Below, piece after piece: positions 7,468 through 14,437 of a DNA stretch of 22,993 bases. The notes under the pieces are model-generated. The model saw only the letters and a list, made by a program, of their open reading frames with translations. It was not told the DNA's origin and ran no database searches. A program made the position numbers and the translations under genes. Source of the stretch: a bacterium (lineage in GTDB: Bacteria; JAUVQV01; DATDCY01); NCBI GenBank assembly GCA_036524115.1, contig DATDCY010000014.1, positions 1 to 22,993 of the forward strand. Direction: 5' to 3'. Position 1 is the stretch's first letter; every line of letters starts with the position of its first letter.

Positions 7468-7483
7468 TGTGACACTGATCACG
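7468..7483. promoter_or_regulatory. Candidate CRP/FNR-superfamily operator
   Basis: TGTGA-CACTGA-TCACG matches the CRP-type consensus TGTGA-N6-TCACA at 9 of 10 arm positions. It lies in the divergent region between the sirtuin/selenoprotein operon and the plus-strand membrane-protein gene, so it could control either or both. The rest of the 185-bp region shows only weak promoter-like hexamers. Confidence 0.4.
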
Positions 7484-7577
7484 AAACTTTTCCCGCCCGG
7501 CGCCAGTCTACATGGTAACAGTCGCCAGCGTTCAATCAAATCCCGCCAGGGCTTCGCGCGGACGGGAGACTTTTTTT

Positions 7578-7598
7578 CGCCGCGCCCGGAGCGCGGCG
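7578..7598 (+). promoter_or_regulatory. 5'-leader hairpin abutting the ribosome site
   Basis: CGCCGCGC and GCGCGGCG form a perfect 8-bp stem with loop CCGGA. It ends directly at the GGGGAGG ribosome site of the gene at 7611 and is preceded by seven T residues. The T-run is on the wrong side for a plus-strand terminator. Strong leader structure next to the ribosome site could limit translation. Confidence 0.4.
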
Positions 7599-7610
7599 GG
7601 GAGGTGTCCC

Positions 7611-8498
7611 ATGTGGAAGAATGTCGGTCACGTCGCCTATCACTTTGTGATCGTGACGGTGAGCGCCGCGCTCGCGCTGTCGCTCCCGAAGATCGCCGCG
7701 AGCCTGGTCCAGCGCTACCTGCAGTCCTGGGGGCAGATCGCGGGCAACAAGGCCTTCCTCGTTTCGATCGAGGTCGGCATCGCGGTGGCGCTGATCCTGA
7801 TCATCAACGACCTGCACCGGGCGTGGAAGGACCGACGCCTTGCCACCATGGCACGGACCGCCGGCCTGCTCGCGATGCGCGCCGGGCGGGGCCTGCTCGG
7901 GCGCCGCGGCCTCCTGCGCGCGAAGCGGGAGCAGGGCTGCGCCCGGGAGGTCATGATCATGGGCGCGACCGGGTACCGCACGTTCGTCGACGCGTCCGGG
8001 GACCTCCACGAAGTGGTCAAGAACTGCCGCGAGGCGAAGATCATGCTGCTCGACCCGCGGGCCGAAGGGGCGCGGGTCCGCGCCCTGAGCCTGCCGGAGG
8101 CGGAGGTGACACCGGAGCGGTTCCGCAGGCAGATCCGCGCGAGCATCGCCTTCCTGCGGGATCTGCGCCTCCTGCAGAAGAACGTGCGGCTGAAGCTCTA
8201 TCCGGAGCCCCCGCTGTCCAAGCTCGCGATCCTCGGCGACTATGCCTGGGTGAGCCACTACCATCCGGGCGAGGACGTGAGCCGCATGCCCGAATTCGCC
8301 TTCAGGCACAGCGCGAAGCCCGGGGGCCTCTACGGCCTCCTGCGGGAGTATTTCCAGGCGCGGTGGCAGGACCCGCGCATCCCCGAGTATGACCTGGAGA
8401 CCGACGAACTCGTGTACCGGGACGGCCCGGACAGCGTGCGGCGCGAGCCGTTCGTCCTGGACGTCGCCCCGGCACTGGAGCCGGCGTTCGCCGGCTGA
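7611..8498 (+). CDS. Membrane-anchored protein of unknown function, possible PLD-like domain
   Basis: A 295-residue protein beginning at an ATG with a GGGGAGGTG ribosome site 5 nt upstream; a longer upstream start lacks such a site. Two hydrophobic helices (about residues 9-28 and 48-65) anchor the N-terminus. A basic linker rich in Arg/Gly follows, then a globular domain with VMIMGATGYRTF, AKIMLLDPRAEGARVRAL, KLYPEPPLSKLAILGDYAWVSHYHPGEDV and a ...MPEFAFRH segment. The pattern of a buried strand with LLDP, then LYPEPP, then a His-containing strand, reminds me of phospholipase-D-fold sensor domains. The classic HxK(x)4D motif is absent, so a phospholipase call is not justified. It faces the sirtuin operon divergently, converges on the ABC permease with a 4-bp gap, and appears monocistronic. 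Confidence 0.8.
   Translation: MWKNVGHVAYHFVIVTVSAALALSLPKIAASLVQRYLQSWGQIAGNKAFLVSIEVGIAVALILIINDLHRAWKDRRLATMARTAGLLAMRAGRGLLGRRGLLRAKREQGCAREVMIMGATGYRTFVDASGDLHEVVKNCREAKIMLLDPRAEGARVRALSLPEAEVTPERFRRQIRASIAFLRDLRLLQKNVRLKLYPEPPLSKLAILGDYAWVSHYHPGEDVSRMPEFAFRHSAKPGGLYGLLREYFQARWQDPRIPEYDLETDELVYRDGPDSVRREPFVLDVAPALEPAFAG
8480..8495. terminator. Hairpin between convergent genes
   Basis: GCCGGC-GTTC-GCCGGC is a perfect 6-bp hairpin at the very end of the membrane-protein gene, adjacent to the convergent permease stop. It could end transcripts from both sides, but neither strand shows a U-run. Confidence 0.3.
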
Positions 8499-8502
8499 TG
8501 CC

Positions 8503-9669
8503 CTACGAGGTCCGCAGCGCGTCCACGATCCCGAGGCGCGCCGCCCGCAGCGCCGGCAGCATCCCGCCGGCGAGACCCATCCCGAGCGCGAAGAGGAGCG
8601 ACCGGGCGGCGATCCCGGCGGTGAGGTCGAAGCGGAACGCCAGCTCGGAGAAGGTCTGCCAGTTCATCGTCGAGACGGTCACCAGTTGCAGGAAGGATGC
8701 GGCCGCCACCCCCACCGCGCCGCCGAGCAGCCCCAGGAACGCCGACTCGAGCAGGAACGCGGCGAGGATGCTCCCGCGCCGGAAGCCGAGCGCCCGCATT
8801 GTGCCGATCTCCGGGACGCGGTTGGCCACGGCGGCGTACATCGTGATCATCGCGCCGATGACGGCGCCGGTCGAGAAGATCGCGGCCAGCACCGCGCCGA
8901 AGACGCGCAAGAACGTCGCCATCGCCTCGGACTGGTCGGCGTAGAACTGGCGCTCACGCTTCGCCTCCAGCTCGAGGCGCGGGTCGCCCTCGAGCCGCGC
9001 CTTGAGGGTGTCGAAGCCCGCTGGGTCGCGCAGCCGCAGGATCACCGACGAGTAGACCGGTCGGCGGAAGGCCTGCATGAGCTGGTCGACGTCGCCCCAG
9101 ATCTCCGAGTCGAAGCCCGCGCCGCCGGAGTCGAGGATGCCCACCACCGCCCACTCCTGCTGCCCGAAGCGCAGCCGCTCTCCGAGCTGGGCGCCGCGGA
9201 AACGCCGGGCGATGCTCGCGCCGGCGGCGATTTCGGTGCTGCCCGCCCGCGGCATCCGGCCGGCGGCGAGGCGCACCTGGGGGCGCAGCGCGAGGCTCGC
9301 CGGTCCGATCCCGCGGATGGTCACGTTTGCCGGGCGCTCGTCCGCGCGCTGGAGGAGGTTGATCAGCACGACGATCTCCTTGGCGGCGAGGCGCGCGCCG
9401 CCGGCGCCGTCGGCGACCTCCGGCTGCGATTCGACGATGGCCGCGGCGTCGCGCGTGACCGAGCTCTGGACCTCGGTCTGCGAGGCCTTGCGGATGAGCA
9501 CCGCGTTGTCCCAGGCGCCGGTGTCCACGAGCGTGGCGCGCAGGCCGGCGGCGAGCATCTCCATCGCGGCGAAGACGAAGACGACCATGGCCATGCCGCT
9601 GGCCGTGAGCACGGTGGTCAGGCGGCGCGTCGCCAGGTTGCGCAGCGAGTAGGACCAGGGGATCGCCAT
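8503..9669 (-). CDS. ABC transporter permease, FtsX/MacB type (second permease)
   Basis: Inner-membrane subunit of a mechanotransmission-type ABC exporter. The 388-residue protein has the expected layout. A first transmembrane helix (about 20-40, after SYSLRNLATRRLTTVL) is followed by a large MacB-type periplasmic domain. Three C-terminal helices follow (about 265-385), with the characteristic NRVPEIGTMRALGFRRGSI coupling segment and the terminal LPALRAARLGIVDALR. The start MAIPW at 9669 lies 10 nt after the stop of the first permease, consistent with coupled translation. The ATPase and adaptor it needs are 3.6 kb away, across the rhomboid-HicAB block. Substrate unknown: peptides, lipids or small toxic molecules are all possible for this family. 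Confidence 0.92.
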   Translation of the reverse strand: MAIPWSYSLRNLATRRLTTVLTASGMAMVVFVFAAMEMLAAGLRATLVDTGAWDNAVLIRKASQTEVQSSVTRDAAAIVESQPEVADGAGGARLAAKEIVVLINLLQRADERPANVTIRGIGPASLALRPQVRLAAGRMPRAGSTEIAAGASIARRFRGAQLGERLRFGQQEWAVVGILDSGGAGFDSEIWGDVDQLMQAFRRPVYSSVILRLRDPAGFDTLKARLEGDPRLELEAKRERQFYADQSEAMATFLRVFGAVLAAIFSTGAVIGAMITMYAAVANRVPEIGTMRALGFRRGSILAAFLLESAFLGLLGGAVGVAAASFLQLVTVSTMNWQTFSELAFRFDLTAGIAARSLLFALGMGLAGGMLPALRAARLGIVDALRTS

Positions 9670-9679
9670 CAGCAGCCTG

Positions 9680-10837
9680 TCACCCCAAATGCCTGAAGCC
9701 TTCGACGACGTTGACGTTGGCGGCGCGCCAGGTCGGCAGGATGCTCGCGGCGACGCCGACGATGACGATCGCCGCGACATCCAGCGCCAGCGTCGTGTGC
9801 GAGACGTTGAAGACGGGGAAGAACTGGCCGAGCTTGAGGGAGAAGTACCCGGCCGCCGGGTAGGTCAGCGCCATGCCCAGCGCGCCGCCGGCCGCCGTCA
9901 GGGTCAGCGACTCGCCCCAGACGAGCACGCCGATCGCGAAGCCGCCGAAGCCGAGCGCCTTGAACGTCGCGTACTCGCCCATGCGCTCGCGCGCCGTCAT
10001 CGCCATCGTGTTGGCGGCGACGACCATGATGATGGCGATGATGGCGAACGACACCAGGCGGATCACGGTCAGGATGGCCTCGGTCATGCGGATGAAGCCG
10101 AGGTTGAACGCCTTCTCGGTCTCGGTCAGCGTCTCGGCCAGCGAGTTCCTGAAGAGCGCGTCGATCGTCGCCGCCACGTGCGCGGCGTCGTCGGGGTTCT
10201 TCACGCCCACGAGGTACCAGCCGACGGTGTCGGCCGCGCCGGGCATGATCCGCTTGACGCCCTCGTTGAGGTAGTCCCAGTGGAACATCAGCGGCGACTC
10301 GTCCGCCGTCTTGTCGCGCCCGCGGAAGATGCCGCGGATGGTCATCGGCCAGTCGCCGGGGAAGATCGTCCCGCGCAGGACGATAGTCTGGCCGACCTTC
10401 CAGCCGAAGCGCTCGGCGGTCTTGCGGCCGACGAGGCAGGCCGTGCGCTCGCGGCGGAAGGCGGCCAGCTCCGCGTCGCCGACCACCATCTCCGGGTAGA
10501 GGTCGATGTAGCCCTCCGGCTCGACCGCGAAGCTCGGGAAGAAGTTCTTGGGGTCCTGGTAGACGCCGCCGAACCAGTTGCCCCACGACACGCGCGAGAC
10601 GCCCTCGACCTGGCGGATGCGCGGCGCGTAGGACAGGGGCAGGGGCATGATCAGCGAGATCGCGTTGCGCGTGATCAGCCGCGCCGCCGAGGAGGCCTGC
10701 ACGCCGGCGTACCAGGCGTCGATCACGGTGCGCAGCAGCCCGAAGGCGAGGATCGCGATCGCGATGGCCGCGACGGTCAGCGCGCTGCGCAGCGGGTGGC
10801 GCAGCGAGTTGCGCAGCAGGATCTTGAGGATGACCAT
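9680..10837 (-). CDS. ABC transporter permease, FtsX/MacB type (first permease)
   Basis: The 385-residue partner of the following permease; together they would form a heterodimeric exporter core. An N-terminal helix (about 18-38, after LLRNSLRHPLRSAL) is followed by a MacB-like periplasmic domain containing VGRKTAERFGWKVGQ. C-terminal helices (about 260-380) include ARERMGEYATFKALGFGGF and the terminal LPTWRAANVNVVEGFR. The ATG at 10837 has no Shine-Dalgarno sequence, but a TAGAAT -10-like hexamer sits 9 bp upstream, so the message may be nearly leaderless. That is unusual for a gene that should follow an ATPase gene in an operon and suggests it lost its original upstream neighbour. Confidence 0.92.
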   Translation of the reverse strand: MVILKILLRNSLRHPLRSALTVAAIAIAILAFGLLRTVIDAWYAGVQASSAARLITRNAISLIMPLPLSYAPRIRQVEGVSRVSWGNWFGGVYQDPKNFFPSFAVEPEGYIDLYPEMVVGDAELAAFRRERTACLVGRKTAERFGWKVGQTIVLRGTIFPGDWPMTIRGIFRGRDKTADESPLMFHWDYLNEGVKRIMPGAADTVGWYLVGVKNPDDAAHVAATIDALFRNSLAETLTETEKAFNLGFIRMTEAILTVIRLVSFAIIAIIMVVAANTMAMTARERMGEYATFKALGFGGFAIGVLVWGESLTLTAAGGALGMALTYPAAGYFSLKLGQFFPVFNVSHTTLALDVAAIVIVGVAASILPTWRAANVNVVEGFRHLG

Positions 10838-10846
10838 GACAGGTCG

Positions 10847-10852
10847 ATTCTA
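10847..10852 (-). promoter_or_regulatory. -10-like hexamer close to the permease start
   Basis: TAGAAT (5 of 6 matches to consensus on the minus strand) ends 9 bp before the permease ATG. The best -35 at 17-bp spacing, GTATCA, is poor (3 of 6). Transcription from here would begin about 3 nt before the start codon. The 64-bp divergent gap also holds the rhomboid ribosome site. Confidence 0.35.
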
Positions 10853-10901
10853 GCAAGGTTGATCTGGCATGATACAAAGGGTTCGGAGAGGAGGTGCGGC
10901 G

Positions 10902-11648
10902 ATGAGCACCTGGGTGTTGCGGCTGATCGTGGTGAACGTGGGGGTCTACCTGCTCACGGCCGCCAACCATCGTCTCCTCGGCGCGCTGGCGTTCGTGCCC
11001 CGTCTCGCCCTCCTCGAGCCCTGGACGATCATCACCTACCAGTTCGCGCACGCGGGCCTCGGCCACCTGCTGTTCAACATGCTCGGCCTCTACTTCTTCG
11101 GCTCGCGGCTCGAGGAGCACCTCGGCGCCCGGCACTTCCTGGGGCTGTACTTCGTCAGCGGCGTCGCCGGGGGCCTGATGTCGTTCCTGAATTTCAACAC
11201 GCCGATCGTCGGCGCCTCGGCGGCGATCTTCGGGGTCTTCTACGGCTTCGCGCGCTACTGGCCGCGCGAGCGGGTCTACATCTGGGGCGTCCTCCCCGTG
11301 GAGGCCCGGGTGCTCGTGGTGGTCATGACCGTCCTCGCGCTCTTCGGCGGCCTCGGCTTCGGCGGGGCCGGCATCGCCAACTTCGCGCACCTCGGGGGCT
11401 TCGTCGGCGGCTGGCTCTACCTGCGCTGGGTGGGATGGAGCTCGCCGGCGGCGCGCTTCCAGCGTCGCGTGGCCGCGCCCGCGGTGGGCGCCGGCGAACT
11501 CGCGCGCTGGCGGAGCGTGAACCGGGAGGCCATGCACCCCGTCAACCGCGCCGAGTTCGAGCGGGTCATGGCCAAGCTCGAGGGCCAAGGCCCGGGGAGC
11601 CTGACGGACGAGGAGCGCGCCTTCCTGCGGCGCTTCACGCCGGAGTAG
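10902..11648 (+). CDS. Rhomboid-family intramembrane serine protease
   Basis: Cleaves transmembrane helices within the bilayer. Starting at ATG 10902, with AGGAGGTG 6 nt upstream, the protein is 248 residues with six predicted membrane helices. Signature residues are in place: His55 and Asn59 in HLLFNM (oxyanion side), the nucleophile Ser106 in GASAAIFG, and His163 in FAHLGGFVGGW. A soluble basic C-terminal tail of about 65 residues carries SVNREAMHPVNRAEFERVMAKLEGQG...TDEERAFLRRF, a helix-loop-helix tail often seen on bacterial rhomboids. The serpin gene follows after 44 bp in the same direction, so they may share a transcript. It diverges from the ABC permease. The substrate cannot be predicted. 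Confidence 0.94.
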   Translation: MSTWVLRLIVVNVGVYLLTAANHRLLGALAFVPRLALLEPWTIITYQFAHAGLGHLLFNMLGLYFFGSRLEEHLGARHFLGLYFVSGVAGGLMSFLNFNTPIVGASAAIFGVFYGFARYWPRERVYIWGVLPVEARVLVVVMTVLALFGGLGFGGAGIANFAHLGGFVGGWLYLRWVGWSSPAARFQRRVAAPAVGAGELARWRSVNREAMHPVNRAEFERVMAKLEGQGPGSLTDEERAFLRRFTPE

Positions 11649-11692
11649 CGGGGGCGCCGGCAAGAACCGGAGTTCGAACGGAGGAGGGCCCT

Positions 11693-12976
11693 GTGAAAAG
11701 CCATGGTCCGCGTCTTGTCGCGACGTTCGGCGCCATTCTGGGGGCCGTGCTGCTCACGGTTTCCTGGTGTGTGCCTCCGTCTGTGGCCGAGGTCGTTCTC
11801 GTGCCGTCGGGCCCGCCCCAGGAAGCGGACCAGGAACCGCAGCCGACTCCACAGCTCACGGATGCGATCAACGGCTTCGGTTTCGACTTGCTCAGAGTGG
11901 TCGCCGCCGAGGACGGCGCCAGGGGCAACGCGATCGTCTCTCCCGTCTCGGTCCATGCCGCGTTCTCGATGACCGCCAACGGCGCGACCGACGAGACGGA
12001 GACCCAGATGCGCGAGGCGCTGCACACCGCCTCGATGGATGCCGCGGACACGAACCGGCAATGGGCCGATCTGCTGGCAGGACTTGCCGGTCGCAGCTCC
12101 GAACAGACGCTCGACGTCGCGAATGCGCTGTGGGCCCGGCAGGGTATCGCGTTCAGGGCGCCCTTTCTCAACGCCGCCCGCGACTTCTTCGGCGCCCAGG
12201 TGTCCACGCTGGACTTCGAGAGGGATGACGCCGCGGGGGCCGTCAACGGCTGGGTGTCCGAGAAGACCCACGGCAGGATTGACCGGATTCTCGGCCAGGT
12301 CCCCCCGAACGCGATCCTCTATCTCACGAACGCCGCGTACTTCTACGGAGAGTGGCTGACACCGTTCAAGGACGCGGCCACGGGGCGGCAGGCATTCACG
12401 CGCGCAGACGGTTCGACGGTTGACGTCGAGATGATGAACGCGAGCCGACCCATGCCCTATGCCCAGAACGGTGCCCTGCAGGCGACCGTGTTGCCCTACG
12501 CGGGGGATGACGCCGCCTTCTACGTACTGTTGCCGAAGCTGGGCGAGACGGTTGATTCAGCTATCGCCAGCCTGGGAGAAACGGGTTTCTCGAGGCTTGT
12601 GCGGAGCATGCGGTCGGCGGAAGTCGACCTGGGGCTGCCGAAGCTGGATGCAGACTTCGCCGTGGAACTCAGTGGGCCACTGGAATCGCTCGGCATGTCG
12701 CGGGCATTCGACGGGGAGCAGGCCCAGTTCTCGGGCATGGCGAGTCTCGGCGTGCCGATCTCCATCAACCGCGTGATTCACAGGACGAGGGTCAAGGTCG
12801 ACGAGAAGGGGACGGAGGCGGCTGCGGCGACCGTGGCAGAGATCGGCGTCACTGCGTCGCGAGACGCACCACCGCGCATTCGCATCATCTGCGATCGCCC
12901 CTACGTGTTCGCCGTCGTCGACGTGAAGAGCGGGGCCATGCTGTTCCTGGGCGCTGTCAACGATCCGCGGAAGTAG
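11693..12976 (+). CDS. Secreted serpin (serine protease inhibitor family)
   Basis: A 427-residue serpin predicted to trap serine or cysteine proteases irreversibly outside the cytoplasm. The GTG start at 11693 has a GGAGGAGGG ribosome site. A basic-hydrophobic export signal covers about residues 1-32. A VSWC segment is only a poor lipobox, so a soluble or weakly supported lipoprotein form is possible. Serpin landmarks follow: GNAIVSPVSVHAAFSM, LTNAAYFYGEWLTPF, and the hinge EKGTEAAAAT (371-380), whose small residues are those of inhibitory serpins. The terminal strand is RPYVFAVVDVKSGAMLFLGAVNDP. Counting from the hinge puts P1-P1' near Thr387-Ala388, with Arg390 three residues beyond. Serpins are patchy in bacteria. 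Its base composition looks somewhat less GC-extreme than its neighbours (impression, not computed). Confidence 0.95.
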   Translation: MKSHGPRLVATFGAILGAVLLTVSWCVPPSVAEVVLVPSGPPQEADQEPQPTPQLTDAINGFGFDLLRVVAAEDGARGNAIVSPVSVHAAFSMTANGATDETETQMREALHTASMDAADTNRQWADLLAGLAGRSSEQTLDVANALWARQGIAFRAPFLNAARDFFGAQVSTLDFERDDAAGAVNGWVSEKTHGRIDRILGQVPPNAILYLTNAAYFYGEWLTPFKDAATGRQAFTRADGSTVDVEMMNASRPMPYAQNGALQATVLPYAGDDAAFYVLLPKLGETVDSAIASLGETGFSRLVRSMRSAEVDLGLPKLDADFAVELSGPLESLGMSRAFDGEQAQFSGMASLGVPISINRVIHRTRVKVDEKGTEAAAATVAEIGVTASRDAPPRIRIICDRPYVFAVVDVKSGAMLFLGAVNDPRK

Positions 12977-13023
12977 CTGTGCCGCAGCGCGCCGCCTCCT
13001 GGTATTGCAGCTGAGCCCGGAGC

Positions 13024-13866
13024 CTACTCGAGATACTTCCTGAGGTGCTCGATGGTCGCGGGCCAGGCCTTGAGCGCGGCGGCCAGGTTCGCGCCGTCGC
13101 GCAGGTCCTGCGCGCGCAGAAAGCCGTGGCCTGCGCCCGGGAAGGTGAGGGCGGTGAAGGGTTTCCCCAACTCCTGCATCTTCGCGGCCGCCGGCCCGAC
13201 CGTGGTCGTGACCCGTGCGTCGTCCTCGCCGTAGAGTCCGAGCACCGGCGCCCGTATCGCGGCGAGGGCGGCGGCTTCCGGCGACGTCCCGTAGTAGACG
13301 ACCGCCGCGCCCAGCTCGGGCTGCGCGGTTGCGTAGGCGAAGCTCTGCGTCCCGCCCCAGCAGAAGCCGACCGTCGCGAACTTCCCGGTCGCGGCAGCCA
13401 GCCCGCGGCCGTAGCGGGCGGCGGCGTCGAGACGGGCCGTCACGTCGGCCGGCGTGAGGTCGCGGACGGCCTTGACCACGTCGTCGCGGCTCGGGAACTT
13501 CTCGGTGCCCCCGCCCCCGGGACCCCTTCCCGTGAGCATGTCGGGCGCAATCGCGATGAAGCCGTCGGCGGCCAGCCGGTCCGCGACGGCGCGGATCCAG
13601 TCCGTCAGGCCGTAGATCTCGTGGATGACCACGACGACGGGCGCCTTGTCCCTGCGCTCGGGGTAGGCCACGAACGCAGTGAGCTTTCCGGCGTCACCGG
13701 CGAGGGCGATGTCGACCCACTCGTGGTGTCGGGGCGAAGCGTCGAGCGCGGCCTTTGCGCCGGCCTCGCCGGGCGGAATCGCCGGCGCGGGCCCCGCAGC
13801 GGCCACGGCGGAGGCGATGGACAGGGTCGTCGCCAGCGCCGCGAGGAGGACCGGCAGCGTGTCCAT
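13024..13866 (-). CDS. Exported dienelactone hydrolase family protein
   Basis: An alpha/beta-hydrolase of the dienelactone-hydrolase clan, likely hydrolysing an ester or lactone in the periplasm. Of 280 residues, the first 24 or so form a Sec signal (hydrophobic, ending AVAAAG). The mature part shows the family Glu in HEIYGL (about 83), the nucleophile Cys169 in GFCWGG, Asp216 in GEDDARV, and His247 in GAGHGF, forming a Cys-Asp-His triad. No Shine-Dalgarno sequence precedes the ATG. A TATCTT hexamer ends 6 bp upstream, with a CTGGCA -35 at 18-bp spacing, so the transcript may begin at the start codon itself. It sits alone between the convergent serpin and the divergent hicAB. The true substrate is unknown. 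Confidence 0.9.
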   Translation of the reverse strand: MDTLPVLLAALATTLSIASAVAAAGPAPAIPPGEAGAKAALDASPRHHEWVDIALAGDAGKLTAFVAYPERRDKAPVVVVIHEIYGLTDWIRAVADRLAADGFIAIAPDMLTGRGPGGGGTEKFPSRDDVVKAVRDLTPADVTARLDAAARYGRGLAAATGKFATVGFCWGGTQSFAYATAQPELGAAVVYYGTSPEAAALAAIRAPVLGLYGEDDARVTTTVGPAAAKMQELGKPFTALTFPGAGHGFLRAQDLRDGANLAAALKAWPATIEHLRKYLE

Positions 13867-13872
13867 GGAGCA

Positions 13873-13902
13873 AAGATAGGCGGAGAAGGTCCTCCGTGCC
13901 AG
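13873..13902 (-). promoter_or_regulatory. Predicted promoter of a leaderless message (dienelactone-hydrolase gene)
   Basis: On the minus strand, CTGGCA (-35) and TATCTT (-10, 13873-13878) are 18 bp apart, each with 4 of 6 consensus matches. The usual 7-nt distance from the -10 places the transcription start on the A of the ATG. Confidence 0.35.
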
Positions 13903-13979
13903 CGCGGGGGCGCCTGCTTGTGGCGACGCCAGCCTTCGAGTAGCTTCTTTCGCATGAGCTTCGGGACAAGGCGCATCCC

Positions 13980-14180
13980 GTGAAGGTCCGCGAGTTTGTC
14001 CGCGAGATCGAGGCGGCCGGCTGGGTGCACGTGCGCACGAAGGGCGACCACCGGCAGTACAAGCACCACGGGCTCGTCGGGCTGGTCACGGTGACGGGGC
14101 ACCCGAACAACGACATCCCGCCGGGGACCCTGAGCGCTATAATGAAGCACGCCGGACTCAAGCACCCGGAGGCGCCATGA
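13980..14180 (+). CDS. hicA: HicA toxin, mRNA interferase
   Basis: Small dsRBD-fold RNase toxin that cleaves mRNA, released when HicB is degraded. The 66-residue protein begins at a GTG (MKVREFVREIEAAGW) and contains the catalytic His24 in GDHRQYKH. It ends with the family's C-terminal pattern PPGTLSAIMKHAGL. Its stop overlaps the hicB start (ATGA), giving toxin-first order, the usual arrangement for hicAB. The ribosome site is weak. A perfect TATAAT lies inside the gene near its 3' end and may drive extra hicB. It stands opposite in direction to the ABC genes on either side. Confidence 0.9.
   Translation: MKVREFVREIEAAGWVHVRTKGDHRQYKHHGLVGLVTVTGHPNNDIPPGTLSAIMKHAGLKHPEAP
14138..14143 (+). 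promoter_or_regulatory. Perfect -10 hexamer inside hicA, upstream of hicB
   Basis: TATAAT occurs 33 bp before the hicB ATG, spelled using a rare ATA isoleucine codon in this GC-rich sequence. The -35 position (ATCCCG) is poor. It could produce an antitoxin-only transcript. Confidence 0.35.
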
Positions 14181-14401
14181 AGTACACGGTCATCGTCGAG
14201 AAGTGCGAGACGGGCTACGGGGCCTTCGTGCCCGACCTGCCGGGCTGCGTCGCCACGGCGGCAACGCGCGAGGAAGTCCTGCGGCTGGTCAAGGAAGCCA
14301 TCGAGTGCCACATCGAGGGGCTGTGCCGCTCGGGCTGCCCCGTCCCGCCGCCGTCGTGCGAGAGCGCGGAGGTCGACGTCACCCCGCCGAGCCCCTCGTA
14401 G
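14177..14401 (+). CDS. hicB: HicB antitoxin
   Basis: Antitoxin that binds and blocks HicA. The 74-residue protein shows the HicB partial RNase-H-like fold: [40 protein letters not shown] Cys-containing, Pro-rich tail follows. No helix-turn-helix or ribbon-helix-helix domain is visible after residue 50, so this short version may not repress its own promoter unless it dimerises another way. A GGAGGCGCC ribosome site precedes the ATG, and the 4-bp overlap with hicA couples translation. Confidence 0.92.
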   Translation: MKYTVIVEKCETGYGAFVPDLPGCVATAATREEVLRLVKEAIECHIEGLCRSGCPVPPPSCESAEVDVTPPSPS

Positions 14402-14406
14402 CTCCT

Positions 14407-14429
14407 GGGGACGGGTCCGGACCCGCCCC
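14407..14429. terminator. Bidirectional hairpin between hicB and the ABC ATPase gene
   Basis: GGGG and CCCC outer arms (one bulged A) enclose the palindrome CGGGTCCGGACCCG in the 36-bp space between convergent stops. The stem is about 9 bp. It is a plausible shared transcription end, although no U-run follows on either strand. Confidence 0.45.
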
Positions 14430-14437
14430 GGCGGCCG

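Noticed and set aside
7426-7539. Longer sirtuin N-terminus starting at 7539
   Set aside because: The extension is not sirtuin-like, crosses the putative CRP site, and better starts exist at 7425 or 7392.
7571-7598. T-run plus hairpin as an intrinsic terminator
   Set aside because: The T-run precedes the stem on the plus strand, and the minus-strand transcript would carry A residues after it, so neither direction fits.
9689-11692. Plus-strand open frame running without stops into the serpin
   Set aside because: Antisense to both permeases with Arg/Asp/Val-rich low-complexity translation; the serpin starts at its own ribosome site at 11693.
13951-13983. Nine-codon plus-strand ORF (MSFGTRRIP) overlapping the hicA start
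   Set aside because: Too short to support, although its stop overlaps the hicA GTG; no ribosome site is visible, so a leader peptide is only a possibility.
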